Assembly (NCBI GenBank): GCA_003255065.1
Contig: QAOA01002231.1
Coordinates: 158,012 to 222,011, forward strand
Source: Cercis canadensis
Lineage: Eukaryota > Streptophyta > Magnoliopsida > Fabales > Fabaceae
Length of the DNA stretch: 64,000 nt
Reading direction: 5' to 3'
Under the pieces are notes generated by a model. That model worked only from the letters and a program-made list of their open reading frames with translations. It ran no database searches and was not told the DNA's origin. Shown in pieces: positions 53,806-64,000 of this stretch (positions are counted from its first letter, which is position 1; each line of letters begins with the position of its first letter). The translations under genes were made by a program, and so were the position numbers.

Positions 53806-56800
53806 TATTATTAGAAAGATCATATGCCTAAGTTGCCCATCAAACCATTATAGCCATTTATTAAGTCAAGTAGATGATTGAATGGTGATTTAGTAGTCTA
53901 TGCACTGGTGCTCATTTTGTGTCATTGGTATTGTAGACTTGAGTCTTGAAAAATATGTTAGTTACCATTTTTCTTCTGAAGTTTTCCAAATAAACGCTTC
54001 AAACAAAGGCAATAGTTGATACATATACCAGAGGTAATTTTTGTTATTATCATTAAGGTCTTGTAAAATAAAACAATGAATTACAATTCAAATGCTAACA
54101 AAAAGTAACATAAATGAATTTTAAAAAGAACATTATGAGCTCTGCTTTCAAGCATTAAGTTGCTATTCTAACATCAGAGTTACTTCTTTTTGGTCTTGCT
54201 AGCATCACATATTGTCAAAGCATTCCATGATAGTGGAAGAGTTTAGACTAGTGAACGTCAAGTCATACACTCCCGCTAGTTCATCTCCTTGTCCTTGATG
54301 ATAAGTCAGCTGCAGAATTGAGGCGAAAATTGGCTAAAACTTCAGCTTTCTCTCAGCTGGCCTCGTCATCACCAGGCACTTTCCACGGATTGTCTTCACG
54401 TGCTCCACAATCTCTTTGGTCAGCTGAGATTGACTACAGCCCGCTTGATTATGTGGGAAGAAGAAGAACATAACCGACGGTGAACTTCAAGAACCAACGT
54501 TCAAAATCTTCCCAAATACAGGTAATCTTGAACCCACCGCAGTTAATTTATTTATACAGAGAAATCGTGGTCGGATACACTCAATATTTGTGATTGCAAT
54601 TGCAAGTGAAATTTCATGATGAAAGACGAAGAACATATAATGATCCATATACCAGAAAAAAACTACAGCATCATCAGTGGTGTCGAATCCAAAGCTTTTG
54701 TAACACTCCAGCTTGAAAGTAATATATAACCAACAAAATAGAACTGCTAAAACTTTGATGAGAGATGCGTCACCAAGCAGAGGGAGGAATCACTTAAAAA
54801 ATATATTCCCAGCCACCAAACAGTTTCAACTTGGATTCCCAGTACGATCCTCGAACTGAATCAACAGAATTCGAACACAGATTTAGCACTCTGAACTCTG
54901 AAGCATTGAGAAAGTAGAGCTTCACTTGGTGAACGGTGTGGCATAGCTGACGGCTGACGCAGAGATTGACAGTCACACCCAAAATGGTTAGGTTATAGTT
55001 TCGTCATTGGTGGCTGTACTTGGCCACTTAACTATTTAAAGAACAAAGAAAACGGGCTCGGGTTGCAATTCCGCTTCAGGTGTGATGGGCCGGAGTGAAG
55101 GCTTATCTGTCAGTCAACTTTATCTTTCTCTTTTGCTTTTTGTTCGTGAGTGGAGAAAAATGAAAAAAAAAACAAAACAAAACAAAAGGAAAACAATGTT
55201 TTCAATGAAAAAGGTGGAAGAAACTAAACAGAAAAATAAGGTGTATTTATTAAAAATAAATATATTTTAATTATTTATTTATACTTAAAATTAAATTTTA
55301 TAAAATTTAAATGTAATAAGGCCTTTTTTAATTGATAAGACAAGAAATACAAATAAAAGATTAAAATTTTCCTTTATAATAGAGAAATAAAATAAGGTTC
55401 TATTGGGCTGTTTAAGTTTATAGCTATATTAAAAAAATCCATGTTCTAGATGTGTTTTAGTAAAGAATTTTTTCAATAAAAAAAGTCACTAGAAAAAAGT
55501 TTAAAACAAATACTCTGAAGTTTAGATTTAAAAAAAAAATAGAGAAGTTTGCAGATGTAGCAAACATTATTTGAAATTATTAAAATATTTATTAATATTA
55601 CGTAATTATTATTATTATTATAAAATATTTATGTATAAAATATATAATTATTTTATTTAATATATAATTATTAAATTTAACTACAAACATAATAAATATA
55701 TATATATATATATAAATAAAATAATCACATAAAACTAATAAATATTTTAGCCATTTTATAGCATGTGGCAAGCACTCCACTAAATTTCAGAATTGAGAAT
55801 AATTCTCCCAAAAAGCTTTTATAATGTTTAGATAAATTTTCTAAAACTTTTAAAATCAAATATTCATTTTCCCAAATATTTTCCTATTTAGGGGTAAAAA
55901 TTAAAAATTTCTTCATTAAGGCTTAAAGGGAATCAAATTATTCTGTGAGTAGATTCTCGAAGCTAAACCCGTAAGAAATGGGTTGACTTACAGGTATGAG
56001 ATACCTCCATCCATATTCCTGTGTTTTTTTTTCCGGTCTACTCTTTTGCTTTCTTTAGTTTGGGTCCTTCTTCTAATGAGTCATTTCTGTCTTTCTTTCC
56101 AAGCTGAAATTCTTCCAAGAAGACAGAAAACAAGCCATCAAACTCCCTATTCTTGTTCTGGGAATTTTTCATTTTCTTATTCAATAAGTGCAGTACAAGT
56201 AATTATGATTTAAAGGCTTTAGCTAGAAATCATTGCCAAAGAGTGAAAACATTCACCTACTTCGGTGCTTGTTCTATTCCTGCAGAATCTGGTGCCCTTG
56301 ATTTCCAAATTCAAGTCGGCTTCTGTCCTCTGGCTAAACCAAGGTCGGTGGAATTTCCAAATTCTCACAAACTGGGTATCTTTGCAAATGTTTAGGTGGT
56401 TTACATCAATTCAAAGCTTTGCATTTTAAGTTCGTATATCTGTAAATTCCCCCCCTCCCCCAATGGAGTTCTGTAATATCAGTAATTCAATAACCTCTTT
56501 GTTAATAGTAGTTTCCTTTCTAAGCTTTCAGTAATTCATTTAATCACTAGCTTTTCTGTTAGGAACTTAGGATGATTATCAGTTCTGGTAATGGCACTTT
56601 AAGCAAAACAATGAGCCCTTGAACTACAAGTTTCCATTAATTTTCTTACATGAAGTTTTCTTTCAGTTGTTGCTGACTTTCTGCTCTAAATTATTCTATA
56701 TATTAAACCGTTTGACCATCACAATTTTCAAGTCCTGTAGGTTTTTTTAATTGATTACTATATGACCCAACCTTCTTGTTATAGACCAAATCTGAAGCCC

Positions 56801-56886
56801 GTTATTTTTTTGTTATTATTTACTTAAACTATTATGTTGTGCTACCATTTGTGACATTTCTCAACATGTTTGAATAATAGGCATTG
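53806..56886. other. Spacer, leader-like duplicate and lipase leader
   Basis: 54.0-54.7 kb holds no recognisable gene; a plus-strand frame near 54300-54470 (AAELRRKLAKTSAFSQL) looks protein-like but is not connected to anything. 54740-55080 is the paralogue of 49600-49840. 55.1-55.95 kb is AT-rich with TA and ATT microsatellites. From about 55.93 kb a less AT-rich, pyrimidine-rich stretch fits the lipase 5' UTR, with a leader intron ending at the acceptor AATAATAG at 56880. Confidence 0.45.
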
Positions 56887-59800
56887 ATGTCACTTCTCTG
56901 TGGGCTTCCTATACTTGAGTGTGTTTATTGTCTGGGCTGTGCTCGTTGGCTTTGGAAGAAATGTCTGTATACTGCTGGCTATGAGAGTGAAAACTGGGGC
57001 CTGGCTACTGCAGAAGAATTTGAGCCTGTGCCTCGAATGTGTCGCCTAATCTTAGCTGTCTATGAAGATGATATTCGTAACCCCCAATGGGCTCCCCCTG
57101 GGGGTTACGGTCTTAATCCTGACTGGGTTGTCTTACGTAAGGACTATGCAGACAACCAAGGTCGTGTTACTCCCTACATGATATACCTTGATCATGATCA
57201 TGCTGAAATTATACTGGCTGTTAGTGGACTCAATTTAGCAAAGGAAAGTGATTATGCAGTTTTACTTGATAACAAACTGGGGCAGACAGAATTTCATGGT
57301 GGTTATGTCCACAATGGGTTATTGAAGGCAGCAGAATGGGTTTTTGATGCTGAGTATGAGGTTCTCAGGGAGCTGGTAGCAGAAAATCCAAATTATGTGC
57401 TGACATTTACTGGGCATTCCCTAGGGGCTGGGGCGGTGGCATTATTGACAATGCTGGCGCTTCATAATGTAGATAAATTGAGCATACAGAGAAATAGGAT
57501 AAAATGCTATGCTCTAGCTCCTTCCCGGTGTATGTCTCTCAATTTGGCTGTAAGATATGCAGACGTTATCAATTCTGTTGTACTCCAGGTAGGATGATCT
57601 CCTTGCATCATAAACTTAGTACACTACCTTTATTATTGACTGATTTACTTAATGCAAGTAGACAATATTGTTTTCATTAAAGTTTGTCAAGATTGTCATA
57701 TATTTAGGCAGTGGATGATACCTTCATTTAGGTTCTGAAACTATTGCATTTTTAATTGTACATGGTTTAAAAGGGGGAATTCACAAGAAAATGGTGATTT
57801 GGTAATAGTAGTGGTCGAAGTGAGAATGTTCCTGTCAGTGTCGCATGATCATGAAGGTGGAACTACTAAGGATGTTGGTGTTAAGCTGTGGTGAATTTTA
57901 TATTACATCTATGTTTGCAAGTGTGGCACATGTCTTGTTCTCTATCAGTGCTGAATGTTCATTTTTTATTGATTTAGGAGATATGCAATTATAACTAGAT
58001 GCTGAATAGTTGATTTATTTGTAATAACCTTCTTCCAGATGACTCTACTTCATCAATATGATACGTTGATTTTAAATAACTAAAACAGTACTAAATTCCA
58101 CAATTGAAAGGTTAGGGAATAGAGACTGATAAAATGTGACACATTTTTTTTTTTTTNTGATAAAATGTGACATTTTTTTTTTTTTTTGAATGAAATGCCT
58201 CCACAGAAGTATCCCAATTCGATAAATAGTTGGCTGTGGATAATGGTTTGAGAGTTTTCAAATAATAAGATGAATGGATGTCTAGGAATAAATATCCCAT
58301 TTATAAAAATAATACATGTCTTTCATGTATAGGAAAAAAGGAAGGATCGTTCTTAATTTCGTATCCATCAATTTATCAGTTTTATGAACTGATATTTTGT
58401 TATGATTTACTCTGAAAAACCAGGATGATTTTTTACCCCGGACAACCACTGCTCTAGAAGATGTCTTCAAGTCACTTTTCTGGTAAAATAATTTGTATGT
58501 CTTCTTCACCTTTTTCCTGCATTTAGACAGTTCCAATTTTCAAGATAGCTAATTTTACTTTGCCAGTAGAGAGCTAATAGTGGAAGAGACTAAATGGTTG
58601 TTTGTGTCTTCACTGAAATCAAAGAATTGAACACCTGATTTCTCATGCATTGTTTGCTGCTTATTAGGTGGAAGTTTGCAGTCAAAACATCTTTTCATGG
58701 GATAATTTAGAGCATACCTCTCATCTCTATTCATAATTTATCGTCTAGATTAATGCCTACAGGCTTGTTTGTTTTACTTGTATTTATATTCTTTTAGTTT
58801 CGTAGTTATGATCAGCCAAACATGTTCATGGCTCATCCTAGACCTGTATCTCTCTTCTCATGAGGCAATTTTTTTTTTTATTCCTGTATTTGAATCTGAT
58901 TCTGATTGCTCATACTCTTTGTTTTCTCATTATATTCCCAGCTCCTGTAATTATTAGGAGTTTTTGGGGCTTGTTGGTGAAGCCTGATTATATTAACCAC
59001 AATAAGTCTTCTATGCATAAGGATTGTGAGTGCATTGCCTTTTGCATATTAATACAATTCTGCACTATGATGAGCTGCTAAGTTGATCATCCTTCACTGG
59101 CAGTTTGCCCTGTTTATTGTGCCTAATGTGCTTAAAGGATACTTGCACACTGGAGGAGAAGATGCTTAGAGATCCAAGGCGCCTATATGCACCTGGTCGT
59201 CTCTATCACATTGTCGAGCGAAAGCCCTTCAGGTATGGTAAGATGTTTTCTTAGTAAAATTTTGTCAAACAATTGCTTGTTTTATAGGACTCCTTATTGA
59301 CAATTCTCTTAGTAAGAGTAATAGTCTAATAGACCCTCATGATACTATTCAAGTTGCTCAGTGAGGCAAAATCATGAAATCTATACAAAAAAGAAGTTAT
59401 GAAATGCTATTCAACTTTCTAAATTTCGTCAAACATTTACTTGTCTTATAAAACTCCTTATTGAACATTCTCTTAGTAAGAGTAATAGACCCTTGTGATA
59501 CTGGTCTTGTTGCTGAATGAGGCAAAATCATGAATCCTACGCAAAACTGATGTTATGAAATACTCTCCGACTTTCTAAATAGAGAACAACTTAAGAGAGG
59601 GTGAGGTAATTGTAGAAGATAATGCCAGGTGCGGTCAAAGAAAGTAGAGTCAATCCATTCAGTAGACATTCCGCACATATGAGATTTGCCCTGGCAGATT
59701 TATACTGTTGCAGGCAGAATAATATTACTTCTATGTTGGTCACCTGTAAACCCTGTGATCATTTCTGCAAGTTGATGCTGAAATTATCATGATTTCAACT

Positions 59801-60860
59801 GCTATCAAGTGCTGAATTCATGAGTCCGTGCAGTCCTGCTCCAGTGCCGGTCCATATGTGAAGAGGATGGGCATTGGATGAGTTGTATTGAATCTGATGG
59901 CCATACAGATTAAACCTGGTTTTGATAATATTTTCCTTGGGCTTTGATTCATTCCATAAAATTTGGATATAATGTAAATAGAAAAAGGCGTTTTTTAAAG
60001 TGTGTGGTGAAAATGACTACCCAAGTTTCTGCCATACTACTGATTATTATCATCATCATCATCATTATTATTGTTTTTCTTGTTTCTATGCTCAAATCTA
60101 CGAAGATAATAAATTATGTGAGTAAAATGGCATTGAACCATACACAGTAATAATTTGGAGTATGGAATCTTCTGGGTGCAGGATAGGAAGATTTCCACCT
60201 GTTGTAAGGACTGCAGTACCTGTTGATGGGAGATTTGAGCATATAGTTCTTTCTTGCAATGCAACTTCTGACCATGCCATCATTTGGATAGAGAGAGAAG
60301 CCCAAAGGGCTTTTCATGTAAGCTATTTGCTTCTTTTAGTATTCACAGTCAGAAAAAACAAAATGTATATAAACTACCTATTGCAGTTCTCTGCCACTTA
60401 TGTTTTTACTTTTCTTTTATTGAACCTTGGACTTTATTTTCAGTGAAGAGTAGATTTATTTTGAAAAATAATGCAGAATGTTATTCTAAATTCTAGAGCT
60501 TTAATTATTATGAGCTGCATCAGGATTTGCATGAGAAGATGCTGTCAGTGTTGTAGATGTATACCAGTTTGTAACATGCATTTGTAATTTCTCTCAAGAA
60601 CCTCATTCAGTTTTAGTATTATTTTGCGTACTGCTCACGACTTAGTCCCATTTACTTTCTAGTTTTTGATGATACTGTGCGCATTCTTGTCCTCTAGTAC
60701 ATACCCATTGGCTAAAAGAATTCTAGAAAACCATGTTCAGGTGTTTCAAAGAAGTTATTCTTTGTTTCTTGTTCAATTTCTTAACCTTTGATAAGCCTCA
60801 TCCCTCTGCAGTAACTTAGAAACCATGTTTCTATAAATACTGAAAACTTATTTATGTTTT

Positions 60861-60902
<42 letters not shown>

Positions 60903-61329
60903 ATTATCAATTGAATTCTGTCGTATTCAGATTTTTGTGGATTATCAGTAATTCATAGATAGCATTTTCTATTCATATATCTGTGCCTACTCATATTTCT
61001 TGGATCAGTTAATGTTAGAGAAAGATTGGATTATGGAGATTCCGGCAGAGCAGAAAATGGAGCGGCAAGAGTCTCTAGCTCGAGAACACAGTGAGGAATA
61101 CCGGGCAGCACTTCAGAGGGCAGTTGCTTTGGATATCCCTCAAGCGTACTCACCTTCCTCATATGGAACATTTCATGAAATGGATGTAGGGGAGGATTCT
61201 GGAAGATCAAGTGGTAAAGGCTCTTCCTTGTCTCTTAAGAAACGAACAGAAAGTTGGAATGAATTTGTTGAGCGTCTGTTTGATGTAGATGACTCTGGTC
61301 ATATGGTATTCAAGCAGAGATATCAATAA
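56887..61329 (+). CDS. Class 3 lipase, plant diacylglycerol-lipase-like (alpha/beta hydrolase)
   Basis: Five exons (56887-57588, 58424-58482, 59104-59232, 60182-60317, 61009-61329) encode 448 residues. The family hydrolyses mono- or diacylglycerols; its substrate in plants is not well settled. The N-terminus has the mono/diacylglycerol-lipase N-region (CGLPILECVYCLGCARWLWK). The nucleophile elbow GHSLG is at 176-180 with Ser178; YVHNGLLKAAEW lies just before it. DDFLPRTTTALEDVFKSLFC spans the exon 1-3 joints. FPPVVRTAVPVDGRFEHIVL brings the likely catalytic His. The C-terminal 110 residues are charged and low-complexity and probably regulatory. It matches my memory of Arabidopsis At3g14075 from end to end. 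The ATG after the leader-intron acceptor was taken as start. No breaks are seen. Confidence 0.95.
59262..59580. repeat. Diverged tandem duplication in a lipase intron
   Basis: 59262-59425 and 59426-59580 are tandem copies of about 160 bases sharing GTCAAAC, CTCCTTATTGA, TCTCTTAGTAAGAGTAATAG, GAGGCAAAATCATGAA and ACTTTCTAAAT. There is no N between them and many differences have accumulated, so this one is real and fairly old. Confidence 0.92.
60863..60898. repeat. Poly(T) tract
   Basis: About 36 consecutive T in the last lipase intron. Confidence 0.95.
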
Positions 61330-62884
61330 AAGAATTATACTTTTTATCCAGCTTAATAGAAAGCATTCTGGTTTCCTTGCTCCTTTCTTTCTTTCCTCTT
61401 TCAACCATTCTAATATTTTTGATCCGAAACAAGGCATTCTTTGATTTATATCAAGCATCCATTTTAGTTTCTAATGATCATCTGATGAAATACTTGGCCA
61501 CCGTGCAATTTCTTAGCTATTTGTAATAAATTATTTAAGTTAATGCTCCTGCTAGTGATTGCGAAGACTAATCTTTTGAGAATCAGTTCGAAAGTGCACG
61601 AGAAAGAAGGAATAGCATCAGAGCATGATTTCCATATGTAGGAAGAGGGTTGGATCTATGATTAATGCTTCATTTATAGCTATAGGCCTATAGCTGTTAA
61701 AGGGGGCACTTGACCCATAATTGACTTCAATTCTGCTGCAGCTTTTAACGATGCTTGTTGTATCTTTCCGGCCATTATAGTGCTGTTATTAGGGTTGCAG
61801 TTGGAGATGGACAAATTGCTTTTCATTAGAAGAATTTGAGTTAATAAGTGCTAAATCGGAGTGCCACCTTCTCCATCCAAATTGATCATCCATCACCGTG
61901 AGGTAAACTAGCATGCTAGTCTTGTAAACCAATGTATAGTGGCAAGTACTAACATGGTGCAAATTGTTTAGTGATGTACACAGATGCCGAATGAGTTCAT
62001 TCAATATGTTAATACATTGTATGGATAACTTTACATCCTGATGATACGGTGAGTTGTTTGATATAAAAAATAGCTTATCCTAACCTTCAAGTACCTTAAC
62101 TACCAGCTAGTGTCATACAGTAAATGACAATACTATTCTTCTAATCTGTAACAGGAGACAACACCAACCCCACCCCCACACCACCTCCCCCAGCGCGACC
62201 CCCCGGCCCGCCGAGGGGCAACTGTTTTGTGGGGTAGAGCTATAAATAATACAAATGTTACCAGATTCTCTTTCCAGCCCACTATACCTGAAGATCAAGA
62301 ACAGCTTCCCCTGCAGTGGAAAGACACAGTCAGTAACCCTAACGGCCACATTCAAAGTCCTATATTGAGCAACAATTTCAGCACCTACTTTCCAATTCAA
62401 CAAAACAAAGAAAGGAGAATGTCAGCCAGAGCTCTACATGGCTGTAACTGAAATTAAGACTCATTTCATATTTCAAATAAAATAATCCTAACAAGATAAA
62501 GGTCCAGGCTAATGAAAGGGCTATGACTAGTTTATCACTTTCAATAAGAACAGATAAAAGTTGGGTTTTGTATGCGCTACGCATCTGAATTACTGCTCAT
62601 TATAAGTGGAGCCAGTAAGTGAAATCCAGAGTTCAATGTATCCTTAATATGACGACTATAAGACTATGCCTCTTAAACAAACTAATTTCTTGAGGATTTT
62701 GCAGATTGGATTAAGAAGGGGAAAAAAGGTACTAGATTCATGTAAGCCCTTCATCTAATTGAGGACAAAGAAAGGTATTTATTAGCAAAAAAAAAAAAGG
62801 ATAAAGAATTTTTTATTTTTTATTTTTTTCTCTAGAGATATTTCCATAATAAAAAGATATCGCATGGAAATGTAAAAATACGTT
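61330..62884. other. Convergent 3' spacer with a GC-rich patch
   Basis: This lies between the lipase and beta-amylase stop codons. Most is AT-rich 3' UTR-like DNA. 62160-62220 is a sharp C/G-rich patch (for example CCCCCCGGCCCGCCGAGGGG) that contrasts with everything around it. Small open frames over it on both strands match nothing I know. Confidence 0.5.
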
Positions 62885-63838
62885 TTAAATTGTCTCGAGT
62901 TCCTTACCATGCATTCTCTTGACAAATCGTTCAAACTCTATGAAGTTGTGTCTTTCCATGAGAAGTGGACTAAGCCTCAGGTAAGTAAAAGATAAAAAAT
63001 GCCTTCCATCTGGATCACTCATGGGCTTGGCATTATCCAAAATCTTGTTATAGCTAATTCTGTTTAAGCAAGCAAGTGCATTCTCACTGGCAACTGGTAA
63101 GCAAACATCCCATGCAGCATTCAACACCTGCAATACACAATTCTAATGTAAAGTGCAGAGTAAATAGACCTTTAACACTAAGGGTATGTTTAGTAGGGGG
63201 AGTAAAAGGAGTAAAATTTAAGGGAGTAAAATCTACTTTGTTTTATATATGTTTGGTTGTAAAAATAAATTGAGGGAAACTATTTAGAGGAGTAATAGAG
63301 GGGAAATATTTTGGTCCACCTTCACCCATTCCCTTTCTCCTCAAACTCTTCTCCCTTCTTCCTCTCTTCATCTCCTCAAATTACTAAACATATCAAACAT
63401 AATTAAAGAGTAATGTTTACATTCATTGTTACTCCTAAAAAAAAGAGTAAATAATATTCCCATAATGTTCACTCTTTTACCCCTACCAAACATAACCTAA
63501 AACAGTACTTCATAAGCTAAAAATTAAACAAAAATGGAACAAATATTTTTACAAGTTCTTCCCAATGAAATTGCTTATATAGGAAACAACAAGATATCAA
63601 AGTTCACGCTAGGATTAGACACCTACTTGCCAGACTAATCCCTCGGGATCTGCAAATGCCTCTGGAAAGTCCTCGTGCTGGTTTAACGTGTGCAAGTCAG
63701 CACAAGCAAAGTTTAAGTTAGCTCCATTCTTGTTCAACATTGCCATAATTGCAGCATAACCATCACGATTGCATGGGTTATAGAACCCAGCAGTTAATTC
63801 AGCAGCATGACTGGCTGTCTTGTACCACCAGTGAATAC
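62885..63838 (-). CDS. Beta-amylase (GH14), BAM1-like, last two exons; gene continues past window end
   Basis: Two minus-strand exons (63838-63627 and 63127-62885) give the last 150 residues; earlier exons lie beyond 64000. Beta-amylases release maltose from starch ends. The segment begins [20 protein letters not shown] and runs through [24 protein letters not shown] and [20 protein letters not shown] to a stop after HGKELETI. The base-catalyst Glu (Glu380 in the soybean enzyme) is present in SEN. At the inner loop, where active enzymes have FTC with Thr342 (soybean numbering), this protein has NFACADLH, that is Ala. The HWWYKT and QHEDFPEA blocks place it near BAM1 rather than BAM3 or BAM9. 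It may be a weak or inactive paralogue. Confidence 0.94.
63179..63500. mobile_element. Tourist-type (PIF/Harbinger) MITE in a beta-amylase intron
   Basis: TAA at 63179-63181 and TAA at 63498-63500 flank a 316-base element. Its left end reads GGGTATGTTTAGTAGGGGGA and its right end, reverse-complemented, reads GGTTATGTTTGGTAGGGG; the inverted repeats extend imperfectly for about 30 bases into GTAAAAG. A G-rich start, TGTTTGG-type repeat and a TAA target site are the marks of Tourist-type Harbinger MITEs. There is no coding capacity. Confidence 0.88.
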
Positions 63839-64000
63839 CTGATAGCTGTTCAGAAATTAAAATATAGCAAACAGACTGTATCAAGCCACAACAAGTAAAA
63901 CACCTTCCATGGTTCTTATAACTGAAATTGGTAAATAAAGAAATGGGAGAAACCATCCCTGCCTTTTCTACAATTATGTTGTTTTTTGTCAAACAAATGA

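Noticed and set aside
60037-60317. Three overlapping minus-strand frames
   Set aside because: Antisense shadows of lipase exon 4 and a nearby ATT/ATC microsatellite.

Overview
The window is plant nuclear DNA, almost certainly from a eudicot. The evidence is short GT-AG introns in AT-rich DNA, chloroplast-targeted and plant-specific gene families, a plant-type tRNA-Val, and protein matches to Arabidopsis families that run from end to end. I cannot name the species. Gene models below were built by reading exons and splice sites by eye, and every listed model keeps one reading frame across its introns. Names come from remembered family sequences, not from a search.

Layout, left to right. 1-5.1 kb is gene-poor and AT-rich. 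At 5.1-5.8 kb (minus) is an 80-residue Lys-rich protein gene. 5.8-8.9 kb holds a Mutator-like MITE and the leader of a BSK3-type brassinosteroid-signalling pseudokinase (8.9-13.7, plus). Next come a 79-residue membrane-anchored unknown (14.7-16.5, minus), a Pro-rich unknown (17.5-21.0, plus), a VCCN1/bestrophin-like thylakoid chloride channel (21.7-23.8, plus), the riboflavin-pathway deaminase PYRD (24.7-26.5, minus), tRNA-Val(CAC) (26.8, minus), an F-box/kelch SKIP4-like gene (28.2-30.0, plus), and an unrecognised 161-residue gene (31.1-32.9, minus) preceded by a long AUG-free open frame.

33.4-38.1 kb is a debris island: a decayed DEAD-box helicase (RH35-like) copy, a decayed 5' piece of a polygalacturonase, a SINE with a perfect target duplication, and two copies of a dispersed repeat on either side. 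After it lies a 17-exon acyl-CoA thioesterase with a cyclic-nucleotide-binding-like domain (38.2-45.1, minus), with a second SINE and a GC-AG intron. 45.1-56.9 kb has no well supported intact gene. It holds a broken formin fragment, two diverged copies of a leader-like segment, and microsatellites. The right end has a class-3 lipase of the plant DAGL-like family (56.9-61.3, plus) and the last two exons of a beta-amylase (62.9-63.8, minus, running off the window), whose intron carries a Tourist-type MITE with TAA ends.

The genes are ordinary housekeeping and signalling loci and do not form one pathway. I found no new multi-gene system. The most useful observations are: single-N assembly joints flanked by near-identical copies, which create false tandem duplications; four small mobile elements with target duplications; a 109-codon AUG-free frame upstream of the 161-residue gene; a beta-amylase with Ala where the inner-loop catalytic Thr is expected; a GC-AG intron; and a tandem duplication that copied a BSK splice donor.
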